From contig CAVSME010000007.1 of NCBI GenBank assembly GCA_963728985.1, positions 124,001 through 188,000 of the forward strand: a stretch of DNA of 64,000 nucleotides. The letters are read 5' to 3'. This document shows positions 38,912-48,299 of the stretch, in pieces. Both the position numbers and the translations under genes were made by a program. The DNA is from DASXAI01 sp963728985 (GTDB lineage: Bacteria > Actinomycetota > Acidimicrobiia > Acidimicrobiales > Ilumatobacteraceae). The notes beneath the pieces were generated by a model that was given only the letters and a program-made list of their open reading frames with translations, ran no database searches and was not told where the DNA came from. Position 1 is the first letter of the stretch. Every line of letters begins with the position of its first letter.

Positions 38912-38935
38912 GTCCTCTCTTCCGTTTTCAAGGAG
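38912..38935 (-). other. pre-16S processing stem, 5' arm
   Basis: RNA-strand ctccttgaaaacggaagaga continuing ggac, the partner of 37074-37097. It lies about 150 bases upstream of mature 16S. Confidence 0.85.
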
Positions 38936-39027
38936 CCACAGGCTCACCGGGCACGCGCTCCCGGAGGAGCGGAGGTGCTCAGTTGCTTCTACGGGGCGCA
39001 GGCCACAGTCAGCGGCTCCGTGAGGCG

Positions 39028-39063
39028 GAGGGAAACCATATCCATCGACTCCCCCAGCGTCAA
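39028..39063 (-). promoter_or_regulatory. rRNA operon promoter
   Basis: Minus strand TTGACG (39058-39063), 17-base spacer, TATGGT (39035-39040), giving a start near 39028 and a 16S leader of about 265 bases. The -35 lies directly after the tyrS stop. This is the strongest housekeeping-type promoter in the window. Confidence 0.8.
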
Positions 39064-39065
39064 CC

Positions 39066-40334
39066 TCACGAGGCAACAATTTCGACCAAGTGATAGGTGC
39101 GGCGCCCCTTGGCCAGCAGCAGGTACCGCTGATGGAGCAGGTCAGCGGTACTGAGAGCATCGTCGAGGCCCAGCTTCCGGCCGTTGGCCCGGAAGCTCGA
39201 CTGACCGAGCCCGCGCCGGGCATCGCCCTTCGAGCTGGCCAGGCCGGTGCGCACGAGGAGTTCGACCACGTCGTCCAGGACGGCGGCCGGCACCGCCGTG
39301 GTGGGGACCTCCCGGGCCACCGCCGCCAGCACCGCCGCCGATGCTGCGGTGGGATCGCCGCCGAAGAGGACCTCGGCCGCCGCGGCCGCGGCGGAGGCGG
39401 CCGCCGGGCCGTGCACCAGCTCGGTGAGCTCGTCGGCCAGCGCCCGTTGCGCCCCGCGCCGCTCGGGGGCCTTGGCGTGGGCCTCGAGGATGGCCTCCAG
39501 CTCGTCCACGGGCCGCAGGCTGAGGTGCCGCAGGTAGCGGCCTACCAGCTCGTCGTCGGTCTGGATGAGGAACTGGCGGAACTGGTACGGGCTGGTCTTG
39601 TCCGGATCGAGCCAGACGGCGCCGCCGACCGACTTGCCCATCTTCGAGCCGTCGGCCCTGGTCAGCAGGGGCCATGTCAGGCCATGGGCCGCCTTCCCGA
39701 GGCGGCGGCGGATGAGGTCGATGCCGGCGGTGATGTTGCCCCACTGGTCCGAACCGCCCATCTGCAGCTCCACGTCGTGGTGCTCGTAGAGCCACCGGAA
39801 GTCATTGGCCTGCAGCAGCATGTAGCTGAACTCGGTGAAGGAGATGCCGTGGGCCGACTCGACCCGGGCCCGCACCGACTCCTTGGCCAGCATCTGGTTC
39901 ACGGTGATGTGCTTGCCCACGTCACGCAGGAACTCGAGGGTGGTGAGGGGCTCGGTCCAGTCGGCGTTGTCCACCAGCGTGGCGGCGAACGGGCCGGGGC
40001 TGAAGTCGAGCAGGCGTTCGAGCTGGACCTTGATCGCGGCCACGTTGGCCCGCAAGGTCTCGCGATCGAGGAGGTTGCGCTCGTCGCTGCGCCCGCTCGG
40101 GTCGCCGATCACGCCGGTGGCGCCACCGGCCAGGGGAAAGGGGCGCTGGCCGGCGAGCTGGAACCGCCGCAGTCCGAGCTGGCCGAACAGGTGACCCAGG
40201 TGGAGGCTGTCGGCGGTGGGATCGAAGCCCACGTAGACGCCGATCGGCCCGTCGACGAGGCGCTTGGCCAGCGCTTCCTGGTCGGTGGCGTCGTGCACGA
40301 GGCCACGGGCGTTGAGATCGGCGAGGAGGTCCAT
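39066..40334 (-). CDS. tyrS: tyrosyl-tRNA synthetase
   Basis: Class I synthetase charging tRNA-Tyr. It has 422 residues from ATG 40334. The HIGH motif is HLGH at 45-48 (ADSLHLGHLFG), the tyrosine/ATP site GGSDQWGNITAG follows, KMGKS is near residue 231, and an S4-type RNA-binding domain ends the protein (LASSKGDARRGLGQSSFRANG). The open frame runs upstream to 40961 through mpg but those codons are not used. It follows mpg by 31 bases, as in mycobacteria, and ends just before the rRNA promoter. Confidence 0.96.
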   Translation of the reverse strand: MDLLADLNARGLVHDATDQEALAKRLVDGPIGVYVGFDPTADSLHLGHLFGQLGLRRFQLAGQRPFPLAGGATGVIGDPSGRSDERNLLDRETLRANVAAIKVQLERLLDFSPGPFAATLVDNADWTEPLTTLEFLRDVGKHITVNQMLAKESVRARVESAHGISFTEFSYMLLQANDFRWLYEHHDVELQMGGSDQWGNITAGIDLIRRRLGKAAHGLTWPLLTRADGSKMGKSVGGAVWLDPDKTSPYQFRQFLIQTDDELVGRYLRHLSLRPVDELEAILEAHAKAPERRGAQRALADELTELVHGPAAASAAAAAAEVLFGGDPTAASAAVLAAVAREVPTTAVPAAVLDDVVELLVRTGLASSKGDARRGLGQSSFRANGRKLGLDDALSTADLLHQRYLLLAKGRRTYHLVEIVAS

Positions 40335-40366
40335 ACGGGTTCCCAGTTTCGCAGGGGCACCCGCCG

Positions 40367-40942
40367 TCACCGGCTCACATTCGGGTCGCCGGCCACGAAC
40401 CAGCGCCACGGGTGGTCGACTGCCTTCGTGATGCCGATGCGAGCCGAGCGCCCCGGCCGGCGCGGCGGCGGCGTGCCGTCGTCGGCCAGCCACGGGCCAC
40501 CGGGCGCCGGCACCACCAGGTCGTCGCCGTCGTCGGCTCCGGTCAGGCCGAGGGCCTGGCACAGCCGGGCCGGGCCCGCGCACAGGTCGCGGTCGCGCCG
40601 GGCCGCCGGTCGGGCCGCCCGCATCGCCTCCAGCCCGGCGATCGGCGCACCGGCCCGCAGGAGCACGGCGTGTCCGTCGAGCGGGCCGCCCGCCACCACG
40701 TTGCCGCACCAATGCATCCCGTAGGTGAAGTACACGTACAGGTGCCCCGGCGGCCCGAACATCGTGGCGTTGCGCCTTGTGGGGCCCCGGTACGCGTGGG
40801 ACGCCGGATCCTCGGCAGCGGCGTAGGCCTCCACCTCCACGATCCGGGCCTGCCGCTCCCCCACGACGAGCACCTTGTTCAGGAGGAGCGGCGCCAGGAC
40901 CCGGCTGTCGTGGTCGTAGAAGGAACGCGGCAGCGGCCTCAT
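40367..40942 (-). CDS. mpg: 3-methyladenine DNA glycosylase, AAG/MPG family
   Basis: Base-excision repair enzyme removing alkylated and deaminated purines. It has 191 residues. RIVEVEAYAAAEDPASHAYRG carries the catalytic Glu, and RNATMFGPPGHLYVYFTYGMHWC is the DNA-binding and Tyr-intercalation block; CAGPARLCQALGLTG is the third signature. The start ATG 40942 gives the MRPLPRSFYDHD N-terminus usual for the family. Upstream (40943-41024) is an 82-base gap with a GCGCG/CGCGC inverted repeat around ATAAA, likely the mpg-tyrS promoter region. Confidence 0.92.
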   Translation of the reverse strand: MRPLPRSFYDHDSRVLAPLLLNKVLVVGERQARIVEVEAYAAAEDPASHAYRGPTRRNATMFGPPGHLYVYFTYGMHWCGNVVAGGPLDGHAVLLRAGAPIAGLEAMRAARPAARRDRDLCAGPARLCQALGLTGADDGDDLVVPAPGGPWLADDGTPPPRRPGRSARIGITKAVDHPWRWFVAGDPNVSR

Positions 40943-41024
40943 CGGGCGCCGGCCGTCCCATCTGATGCGCGATAAACGCGCCAACGGTTGATAAGTCGCG
41001 TCAGTACGCCCACCGGGACGCCGG

Positions 41025-42407
41025 TCAGCCGAGGCGGGCGCGGTCGGTCTCGAGGCGCTGCCGGAACCGCGACAGCTGGACCGCCACCGGACCCGGTCCG
41101 CCCCCGCCGGGCGTCGTGCGGCGCTGCACGGCCACCCCCGGCGCCACCAGGGCGGCGGCCTCGGGCCCGAGGCGCTCGTCACTGGCGACCAGTGCCGCCA
41201 GGGCCGGCGCGCCCGGCTCCAGCGACCGCCGCACGAGCGCGCCGACGACGGCGTGCGCCTCCCGGAACGGCGTGCCCGCCGCCACCAGCCACTCGGCGAG
41301 GTCGGTGGCCGCCATCGTGGGCGACGCCGCCGCCGCGGCCATCCGCTCGGTGTCGAACGTGGCCGTGGCGATCATCCCGGCCAGAGCCCCGAGAGCCAGC
41401 GACACCTGATCGACGGCGTCGAACAGCGGCTCCTTGTCCTCCTGGAGGTCCCGGTTGTAGGCGAGGGGAAGGCCCTTCAGCGTGGCCAGGAAGCCGGCGA
41501 CGTGGCCCACCAGCCGGCCGGTCTTGCCCCGCGCCAGCTCGGCGATGTCGGGGTTCTTCTTCTGCGGCAGCATCGACGAACCCGTGGCGTAGGCGTCGTC
41601 GAGACGGGCGAAGCCCATCTCCTCCGATGTCCACAGCACCCACTCCTCGCCGATTCGCGACAGGTGCACGCCGACGAGCGCCAGGTCGAACAGCGCTTCG
41701 GCCACGAAGTCCCGGTCCGAGACGGCGTCGAGGCTGTTGTCGAAGGCGGCGGCGAAGCCCAGGTCGATGGCCGTGCCCTGCGGGTCGAGGGGCAGCGACG
41801 ACCCGGCGAGGGCGCCGGCGCCGAGCGGCGAGACGTCGAGGCGGGCGATCGTGGCCAGCAAGCGGTCGACGTCGCGGGCCAGCGCCCAGCCGTGGGCCAG
41901 CAGGTGGTGGGCCAGCAGCACCGGCTGGGCCCGCTGCAGGTGGGTGTAGCCGGGGAGGGACGCCGATCCGGCGGTGGCCGCCCGCGACACCAGCACCGCC
42001 TGCAGCTCGAGGATCCGGCCCGCCACGGACCGCAGCTCGCGCTTGCACCACAGGCGCAGGTCGGTGGCGACCTGGTCGTTGCGGCTGCGCCCCGTGTGGA
42101 GCTTGGCCCCCGCCGGCCCCGCCAGCTCGGTGACCCGGCGCTCGACGGCGGTGTGGATGTCCTCGTCGGATGGCACGAAGGCAAACGTCCCGGCGGCGAG
42201 CTCGTCGGCAACCACGTCGAGGGCGCCGAGTACGGCCGCCGCCTCGTCGGCATCGAGCAGATCCGCCCGCACCAGCCCGCGCACATGGGCCCGCGAGCCG
42301 GCGATGTCGTCACCGGCCAGGCGCTGGTCGAAGGGCAGGCTGGCCGTGTACGCCAGCAGCTCCTGGGCCGGACCCGACCCGAAGCGGCCGTGCCAGAGCG
42401 TGCTCAC
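41025..42407 (-). CDS. argH: argininosuccinate lyase
   Basis: Last step of arginine synthesis: argininosuccinate to arginine and fumarate. It has 460 residues. The superfamily signature GSSMLPQKKNPDIAEL holds the catalytic Ser loop; HTGRSRNDQVATDLRLW and TAVERRV are the other conserved regions. The GTG at 42407 overlaps argG's stop as GTGA. It is the final gene of the arginine operon. Confidence 0.96.
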   Translation of the reverse strand: MSTLWHGRFGSGPAQELLAYTASLPFDQRLAGDDIAGSRAHVRGLVRADLLDADEAAAVLGALDVVADELAAGTFAFVPSDEDIHTAVERRVTELAGPAGAKLHTGRSRNDQVATDLRLWCKRELRSVAGRILELQAVLVSRAATAGSASLPGYTHLQRAQPVLLAHHLLAHGWALARDVDRLLATIARLDVSPLGAGALAGSSLPLDPQGTAIDLGFAAAFDNSLDAVSDRDFVAEALFDLALVGVHLSRIGEEWVLWTSEEMGFARLDDAYATGSSMLPQKKNPDIAELARGKTGRLVGHVAGFLATLKGLPLAYNRDLQEDKEPLFDAVDQVSLALGALAGMIATATFDTERMAAAAASPTMAATDLAEWLVAAGTPFREAHAVVGALVRRSLEPGAPALAALVASDERLGPEAAALVAPGVAVQRRTTPGGGGPGPVAVQLSRFRQRLETDRARLG

Positions 42408-43753
42408 GACGGCTCGTCGGGCGCCGGACCGAGCACCCCGACATCGGCCACGCCCGGCTCCAGCGCCCCGCTGCGCCGGTACACATCGAGCTTGTGACGG
42501 GAGTCGTCGATGTCGAGGTTGCGCAGATGGAGCTGCCCGATGCGGTCCAGCGGCCCGAAGGCGGCGTCCTCCACCCGTTCCATCGACAGCCGCTCGGGCT
42601 GGTAGGTGAGGTCGGGCCCCGAGGTGTCGAGGATCGTGTAGTCGTCGCCCCGCCGCAGCCGCAGCGTCACCTCGCCGGTGACGGCCGAACCCACCCAGCG
42701 TTGCAGGGGCTCGCGCAGCATGAGCGACTGCGGATCGAACCACCGGCCCTCGTACAGCAGGCGGCCGAGCCGGCGCCCCATCGTGCGGTAGTTCTCGATG
42801 GTGGCCTCGTTGTGGATGGCCGTCACCAGGCGCTCGTAGGCGATGTGCAGCAACGCCATGCCCGGCGCCTCGTAGATGCCGCGGCTCTTGGCCTCGATGA
42901 TGCGGTTCTCGATCTGGTCGGACATGCCCAGCCCGTGGCGGCCGCCGATGGCGTTGGCCTCGACGACGAGGTCGACGGCCGAGTCGAACGTGCGGCCACC
43001 GAGGGCGACGGGCCAGCCCGCCTCGAAGCGCACGGCGACCGTCTCGGGCTCGACGGCGACACTCGCATCCCAGTGGCGCACGCCCATGATCGGCTCGACG
43101 AGGTCCATGCCGGCGTCGAGCTCCTCGAGTTGCTTTGCCTCATGGGTGGCGCCCCAGATGTTGGCGTCGGTCGAGTACGCCTTCTCCGCCGAGTCGCGGT
43201 ACGGGAAGCCCCGCTCGGCCAGCCACGCGCTCATCTCCGCCCGCCCGCCGAGCTCGCCCACGAACGCGGGGTCGAGCCACGGCTTGTAGATGCGCAGCGC
43301 GGGGTTGACCAGGAGGCCGTAGCGGTAGAAGCGCTCGATGTCGTTGCCCTTGTAGGTCGAGCCGTCGCCCCACACGTCGACGCCGTCGCTGTGCATGGCC
43401 CGCACCAGCAACGTGCCGGTGACCGCCCGCCCGAGGGGCGTGGTGTTGAAGTAGGTCTTGCCCCCGGTGGTGATGTGGAAGGCGCCGCACTGCAGCGCGA
43501 CGAGCCCTTCGTGCACCAGGTCCTCTCGGCAGTCGACCAGCCGGGCCGCTTCGGCGCCGTAGGCCAGCGCCCGGTCGCGCACGCCCGGCAGGTCGGGCTC
43601 GTCGGCCTGACCGAGGTCGGCGGTGTACGTGTAGGGCACGGCGCCCTTCTCCCGCATCCACGCCACCGCCACGGACGTGTCCAGGCCGCCGGAGAAGGCG
43701 AGCCCGACCCGCTCACCGACGGGCAGCGACACCAACACGCGCCCGGCGCTCAT
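42404..43753 (-). CDS. argG: argininosuccinate synthase (long type)
   Basis: Joins citrulline and aspartate with ATP. It has 449 residues. The P-loop-like pyrophosphatase motif LAFSGGLDTSVAVAWM is near residues 18-33, and WGDGSTYKGNDIERFYRYGLL and the C-terminal TGEVTLRLRRGDDY are typical of the longer E. coli-like branch rather than the 400-residue type common in actinobacteria. ATG 43753 overlaps argR's stop as ATGA. Confidence 0.94.
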   Translation of the reverse strand: MSAGRVLVSLPVGERVGLAFSGGLDTSVAVAWMREKGAVPYTYTADLGQADEPDLPGVRDRALAYGAEAARLVDCREDLVHEGLVALQCGAFHITTGGKTYFNTTPLGRAVTGTLLVRAMHSDGVDVWGDGSTYKGNDIERFYRYGLLVNPALRIYKPWLDPAFVGELGGRAEMSAWLAERGFPYRDSAEKAYSTDANIWGATHEAKQLEELDAGMDLVEPIMGVRHWDASVAVEPETVAVRFEAGWPVALGGRTFDSAVDLVVEANAIGGRHGLGMSDQIENRIIEAKSRGIYEAPGMALLHIAYERLVTAIHNEATIENYRTMGRRLGRLLYEGRWFDPQSLMLREPLQRWVGSAVTGEVTLRLRRGDDYTILDTSGPDLTYQPERLSMERVEDAAFGPLDRIGQLHLRNLDIDDSRHKLDVYRRSGALEPGVADVGVLGPAPDEPS

Positions 43754-44238
43754 CGCTCGTCCTGCCGGGCCGCGGTCAGGCTGGCCAGACCGCGCAGCGT
43801 CTTGGCCAGGCGGGCCCCGCCGACGCGCTCGGACGCGACGCACAGCATCGTGTCGTCCCCGGCGACGGTGCCGAGCAGACCGGGCAAGCCGGAGCGATCC
43901 AGCGCCGACGCCACGACATGCGCGCACCCGGGCGGCGTGCGCACCACGACGAGGTTGCCCGAGTGCGCCACCTCGGCCACCCATTCGCCAAGGACGCGCC
44001 GGAGGTGGTCGTGGGGCGCGAGGCGGTCGGGCTCGTACTCGGGGATGGCGTAGGCCAGCTCCCCGCCGGGCAGGCGCACCTTCACGGCGCCGAGATCCTC
44101 CAGGTCGCGACTGACGGTGGCCTGCGTGGCGGCGATGCCCGTCCCCGCCAGCAGCTCGACGAGCTGGGGCTGGCTGGTGACCTCGTGCTCGGTGAGCAGC
44201 CGGGCCACGTGATGCTGCCGTTGGGACTTGGTGGTCAC
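43750..44238 (-). CDS. argR: arginine repressor
   Basis: Arginine-responsive hexameric repressor of the arg genes. It has 162 residues with an N-terminal winged helix (about 5-70, ATQATVSRDLEDLGAVKVRL as recognition region) and a C-terminal oligomerisation domain with the arginine-binding GTVAGDDTMLCVA. The GTG at 44238 overlaps argF. It is encoded inside the operon it should control, so autoregulation is expected. A possible target is the argC promoter. Confidence 0.93.
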   Translation of the reverse strand: MTTKSQRQHHVARLLTEHEVTSQPQLVELLAGTGIAATQATVSRDLEDLGAVKVRLPGGELAYAIPEYEPDRLAPHDHLRRVLGEWVAEVAHSGNLVVVRTPPGCAHVVASALDRSGLPGLLGTVAGDDTMLCVASERVGGARLAKTLRGLASLTAARQDER

Positions 44239-45131
44239 GGGCGGACGCCCAGCAGGAACGCCAACAACCCGCGCGCCGCGTGCATGCGGTTGTGGGCCTG
44301 CGCGATGGCGCGCGACCGCGGGCCGTCCATGACCTCGGCCGCCACCTCCTCGCCCCGGTGCACGGGCATGCAGTGGAAGAACAACGAGTGGCGCCCGGCC
44401 GCCGCCATCAGCTCCTCGGTCACCATCCAGCCGGCGAAGGCGGCGGCGCGCTCGTCGCGCTCGGCCTCCTGCCCCATCGACGTCCAGACGTCGGTGTGCA
44501 CGGCGTCGGCGCCCACCACCGCCTCCTCGGGCCGGTGGAACGTGACGACGGTGGCCGCGCCGAGGGCCTGGAGCCGCTCCTGCTCGGCCTCGTCGGGTCC
44601 GTAGCCGGCGGGGGTGCCGATGCGCACGTGCATGCCGAGCATGGCGCACGCCTCACCCAGCGAGCGGGCCACGTTGTTGTAGTCGCCGAGCCAGGCCACG
44701 GTGCGCCGCGCCAGGGGGCCGAGCGCCTGGCGCATCGTGAGCACGTCGGCCAGCGCCTGCATCGGGTGAGAGCGGTCCGACAGCAGGTTCACGACCGGCA
44801 CGCTCGACGCCGCCGCCATGCGCTCCAGCACCTCGTGGCGCATGACGCGGGCGGCGAGCACGGCGTGGTAGCCGGCCATCACCTGGGCCACGTCGGCGAC
44901 GGGCTCCCGCTTGTCGAGGCCGATGTGGTCGCCCTCGGTGTAGACGGGATGGCCACCGAGCTGGACGACGGCCATCTCCATGGACTGCCGGGTGCGGTTC
45001 GACGGCTTCTCGAAGATCAGCGCCACGCCCTTGCCGTGCAGCACCGGCGGCACCGACGGCGCCTCGGCCAGGTCGAGCACGGCCCCCAGCTCGGCGACGC
45101 TGAGCGCGGTGACGTCGAGGAAGTGCCTCAC
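44235..45131 (-). CDS. argF: ornithine carbamoyltransferase
   Basis: Makes citrulline from ornithine and carbamoyl phosphate. It has 298 residues. The carbamoyl-phosphate loop is FEKPSNRTR (Ser44 to Arg48), the ornithine loop is FFHCMPVHRG near residue 252, and DRSHPMQALADVLT is the HPxQ motif. The GTG at 45131 overlaps argD as GTGA. Confidence 0.95.
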   Translation of the reverse strand: MRHFLDVTALSVAELGAVLDLAEAPSVPPVLHGKGVALIFEKPSNRTRQSMEMAVVQLGGHPVYTEGDHIGLDKREPVADVAQVMAGYHAVLAARVMRHEVLERMAAASSVPVVNLLSDRSHPMQALADVLTMRQALGPLARRTVAWLGDYNNVARSLGEACAMLGMHVRIGTPAGYGPDEAEQERLQALGAATVVTFHRPEEAVVGADAVHTDVWTSMGQEAERDERAAAFAGWMVTEELMAAAGRHSLFFHCMPVHRGEEVAAEVMDGPRSRAIAQAHNRMHAARGLLAFLLGVRP

Positions 45132-46276
45132 TCGGCGAGGACCGCAGCGAGGATGGCCACCGCCTCGTCCAGCTCGTCGTCGGAGACGGTCAGCGGCGGG
45201 GCGAAGCGCACGGCCGTCGGCGTCACCGCGTTGGCGACGAGGCCCCGCGCCAGCAGCTCGGTGTTGACCTGCTTGGCGTCGTGCCCGTCGAGCTCGGCCG
45301 CCAGCAGGAGGCCGAAGCCGCGCACCTCCTTCACGCCCGCAGTGGCTGACAGCGCTTCAGCGAGGCGGGCGCCCTTGCTGGCCGCCAGTGCCGGCGCGTC
45401 GATGCGGGCCAGCTCGTCGAGCACCGCACTCGCGGCGGCCGTGGCGATGGGCGTCCCGCCGAACGTGCTGCCGTGGTCGCCCGGCTCGAAGGCGTTGGCC
45501 ACCTCGCGCCGGGCCCAGCAGGCACCGATCGGGACGCCGTTGCCGAGCGCCTTGGCCAGGGTGACGACGTCGGGCCGCACATCGAAGTGCTCGAAGCCGA
45601 ACCACTTGCCCGTGCGCCCGAGCCCGGTCTGGATCTCGTCGACCATGAGGAGCAGGCCGCGCTCGTCGCACAGCTGGCGCACTCCCTGGAAGTACTCCTT
45701 GGTGGCCGGGAACACGCCCCCCTCGCCCTGCACCGGCTCGAGCAGCACGGCCGCCACCTCGGGCGAGATGGCCGCCTCCAGCGCGTCGAGGTCGTTGAGG
45801 GCCACGTGGCGGAAGCCCTCCGGCATCGGCTGGAAGGCCTCGTGCTTGGACGGCTGGCCGGTGGCGTGCAGCGTGGCCAGCGTGCGGCCGTGGAAGGAGC
45901 CGTAGGCCGAGATCACGCAGTACTTGCCGCGGCCGCCCCACTTGCGGGCGAGCTTGATGGCGCACTCGTTGGCCTCGGCGCCCGAGTTGCAGAAGAACAC
46001 CTGCCCGCCGCCGCCCAACAAGCCGTCGATGCGGGCGGCCGTGGCCGGGGCAACGTCGTTGGCGAACAGGTTCGACACGTGCAGGAGCGTGCGGGCCTGA
46101 TGGTCGAGGGCGTCGGCGACGACGGGATTGGCGTGGCCCAGCGACGTGACGGCGAGGCCGCACAGGAAGTCCAGGTAGCGCTTGCCGTCGCTGTCCCACA
46201 GTTCGGTGCCCTTGCCGCGCACGAACGTCACCGGCGGCGGCGCGTAGGTCGGCATGAAGGTCTCGATCGCGGTCAT
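45128..46276 (-). CDS. argD: acetylornithine aminotransferase
   Basis: PLP-dependent transaminase giving N-acetylornithine. It has 382 residues. FFCNSGAEANECAIKLARK and the aldimine Lys in VTLAKALGNGVPIGA are visible, with VDEIQTGLGRTG before it. ATG 46276 overlaps argB as ATGA. The reading frame continues upstream into argB but is not used. Confidence 0.95.
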   Translation of the reverse strand: MTAIETFMPTYAPPPVTFVRGKGTELWDSDGKRYLDFLCGLAVTSLGHANPVVADALDHQARTLLHVSNLFANDVAPATAARIDGLLGGGGQVFFCNSGAEANECAIKLARKWGGRGKYCVISAYGSFHGRTLATLHATGQPSKHEAFQPMPEGFRHVALNDLDALEAAISPEVAAVLLEPVQGEGGVFPATKEYFQGVRQLCDERGLLLMVDEIQTGLGRTGKWFGFEHFDVRPDVVTLAKALGNGVPIGACWARREVANAFEPGDHGSTFGGTPIATAAASAVLDELARIDAPALAASKGARLAEALSATAGVKEVRGFGLLLAAELDGHDAKQVNTELLARGLVANAVTPTAVRFAPPLTVSDDELDEAVAILAAVLAE

Positions 46277-47139
46277 CGTTCTCCCATCACCATCGTGCCG
46301 ATGCCCGAGTCGGTGAAGATCTCGAGCAGCAGCACGTGCGGAACTCGGCCATCCAGGATGTGGGCCCGCTGTACGCCGTTGCGCACCGCGTGCACGCACG
46401 AAGTGATCTTGGGGATCATCCCGCCGGACAGGGTGCCGTCGGCCAGCAGCGCGTCGAGCTCGTCGGCGGTGGTCTGGCGGATGAGGCTCCCCGGATCGTC
46501 GACGTCGCGGCGCAGGCCCTCGACGTCGGTCAGGTACACCAGCTTCTCGGCGCACAAGGCCTCGGCGATGGCGCCGGCCACCGTGTCGGCGTTGATGTTG
46601 TACGCCTGCCCCGACGCGTCGGACGCCACCGTGGCCACGACCGGGACGAGGTCCTCGTTCAAGAGGCGCTGCAGGATCGTCGGGTTCACCCGGGTCACGT
46701 CGCCCACGAACCCGAGGTCGGGATGGCGCGCCGTCGCCAGCAGCAGTCCGGCGTCGTCGCCGCTCACGCCGACGGCCAGCGGACCGTGCATGTTGATCGC
46801 CGACACGACCTGCGGGTTGACCTGGCCGCGCAGCACCATCCTGGCGATGTCGACGGTCTCGGCGTCGGTGACCCGCAGGCCGCCGCGGAACTCCGACACC
46901 TTGCCGAGGCGGTTCATGAGGTCGGTGATCTGCGGGCCCCCGCCGTGCACCACCACCGGGCGCATCCCCACCGCCCGCATCAGCACGATGTCCTCGGCGA
47001 ACAGAGCGAGGTCGTCGTTGCCGGAGATGGCGTTGCCGCCGTACTTCACCACCACCGTGCGACCGGAGAACCGGCGGATGTACGGGAGCGCCTCGACCAG
47101 CACGGCCGCCTTCTCGGCCGGCGCGCTGCGAGGGTTCAC
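46273..47139 (-). CDS. argB: acetylglutamate kinase
   Basis: Phosphorylates N-acetylglutamate, commonly the arginine-feedback step. It has 288 residues. The amino-acid-kinase motifs VVKYGGNAI and PVVVHGGGPQI lie near residues 30 and 62; GVSGDDAGLL and GGMIPKITSCVHAV follow. A short N-terminal helix (APAEKAAVLVEALPYIRRF) is of the type linked to arginine-sensitive hexamers. The GTG at 47139 overlaps argJ. Confidence 0.95.
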   Translation of the reverse strand: MNPRSAPAEKAAVLVEALPYIRRFSGRTVVVKYGGNAISGNDDLALFAEDIVLMRAVGMRPVVVHGGGPQITDLMNRLGKVSEFRGGLRVTDAETVDIARMVLRGQVNPQVVSAINMHGPLAVGVSGDDAGLLLATARHPDLGFVGDVTRVNPTILQRLLNEDLVPVVATVASDASGQAYNINADTVAGAIAEALCAEKLVYLTDVEGLRRDVDDPGSLIRQTTADELDALLADGTLSGGMIPKITSCVHAVRNGVQRAHILDGRVPHVLLLEIFTDSGIGTMVMGER

Positions 47140-48299
47140 GACGTCCTCATGTTCTCGTCGACGTAGCCGTGGCTGAGGTCGTTCGTGAGCACGAACGCAC
47201 GGCCAGCGCCGAGGCCGAGGTCGGCCGCCACCTCGAGGTGGCGCATCGCCATGTGCGCCTTCACGGCGGCGGCGTCGTGGTCGATGGTGATGCCGCCGGC
47301 GGCGACGGTCGTACCCCCATAAGCGACGGCGACGCGGTCGGGGTCGAAGGTGATGCCGGCGTTGCCCAGTTCGCTGGCGATGCGGCCCCAATAGGGATCC
47401 TCGCCGTACCACGAGCACCGGCACAGCACGCTGCGGGCCACAGAGCGGGCACCGGCCAGCGCCTCGTCATCGGACCGCGCCCCCTCCACCACGACCCGCA
47501 CGACCTTGGTGGCGCCCTCGGCGTCGCCCGTCATCTGCGCGGCCAGGCTGAAGCACGCCTCGGCCACGGCGGCGGCGAGGTCACCCTCGTCCACGGCGCC
47601 GGCCATGCCGCTGGCGAGCAGGATGACCGTGTCGTTGGTGGACGTGCAGGCGTCGGTCATCATGACGTTGAAGCTCGACGCCACCCCGGCCCGCAGCACC
47701 CGCTGCAGCACCTCGGGCTCGGCGGCGGCGTCGGTGGTGAGCACCGCCAGCATCGTCGCCATGTTCGGCGCCAGCATGGCGGCGCCCTTGGCCATGCCAC
47801 CAACCACGAAGCCGGGCCGGTGCACCACCACTTCCTTGGCCACGGTGTCGGTCGTCATGATGGCGCGCGCCGCGTCGTGACCACCGTTGGGGTTCCGCCC
47901 AGCGACCAGCGCGGGGATGCCGGCGGTGACCACGTCGATCGGCAGGGGGATGCCGATGAGACCGGTCGAGCACACCAGCACCTCGTCGGCCGCGCAACCG
48001 AGGGCGGTGGCGGTGCCGGCGCACATCTGCTCGGCGTGGGCGAGGCCGGCGGCACCGGTGGCGGCGTTGGCGTTGCCGCTGTTGAGGATCACGGCCGCAG
48101 CGCGGCCGCCCGTGGCGGAGAGGTGCGAACGCGTCGCCTGCACCGGCGCCGCCGCCAGCTTGTTCTGCGTGAACGTGGCAGCGGCGTTGACGGCCACCCC
48201 GTCGGCCGTGGCGACGAGGGAGAGGTCCGGCTCGCCCGACGGCTTGATGCCGGCGGCGATGCCGTTGGCCACGAAACCGGCCGGCGTGGTGACACTCAC
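47136..48299 (-). CDS. argJ: glutamate N-acetyltransferase / amino-acid acetyltransferase
   Basis: Bifunctional ornithine acetyltransferase that recycles the acetyl group. It has 387 residues, made as a precursor that cleaves itself before the Thr in MLAPNMATMLAVL into alpha and beta chains. FTQNKLAAAPV and NSGNANAATG are family blocks. Because argJ is present the pathway is cyclic. The GTG at 48299 overlaps argC as GTGA. Confidence 0.95.
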   Translation of the reverse strand: MSVTTPAGFVANGIAAGIKPSGEPDLSLVATADGVAVNAAATFTQNKLAAAPVQATRSHLSATGGRAAAVILNSGNANAATGAAGLAHAEQMCAGTATALGCAADEVLVCSTGLIGIPLPIDVVTAGIPALVAGRNPNGGHDAARAIMTTDTVAKEVVVHRPGFVVGGMAKGAAMLAPNMATMLAVLTTDAAAEPEVLQRVLRAGVASSFNVMMTDACTSTNDTVILLASGMAGAVDEGDLAAAVAEACFSLAAQMTGDAEGATKVVRVVVEGARSDDEALAGARSVARSVLCRCSWYGEDPYWGRIASELGNAGITFDPDRVAVAYGGTTVAAGGITIDHDAAAVKAHMAMRHLEVAADLGLGAGRAFVLTNDLSHGYVDENMRTS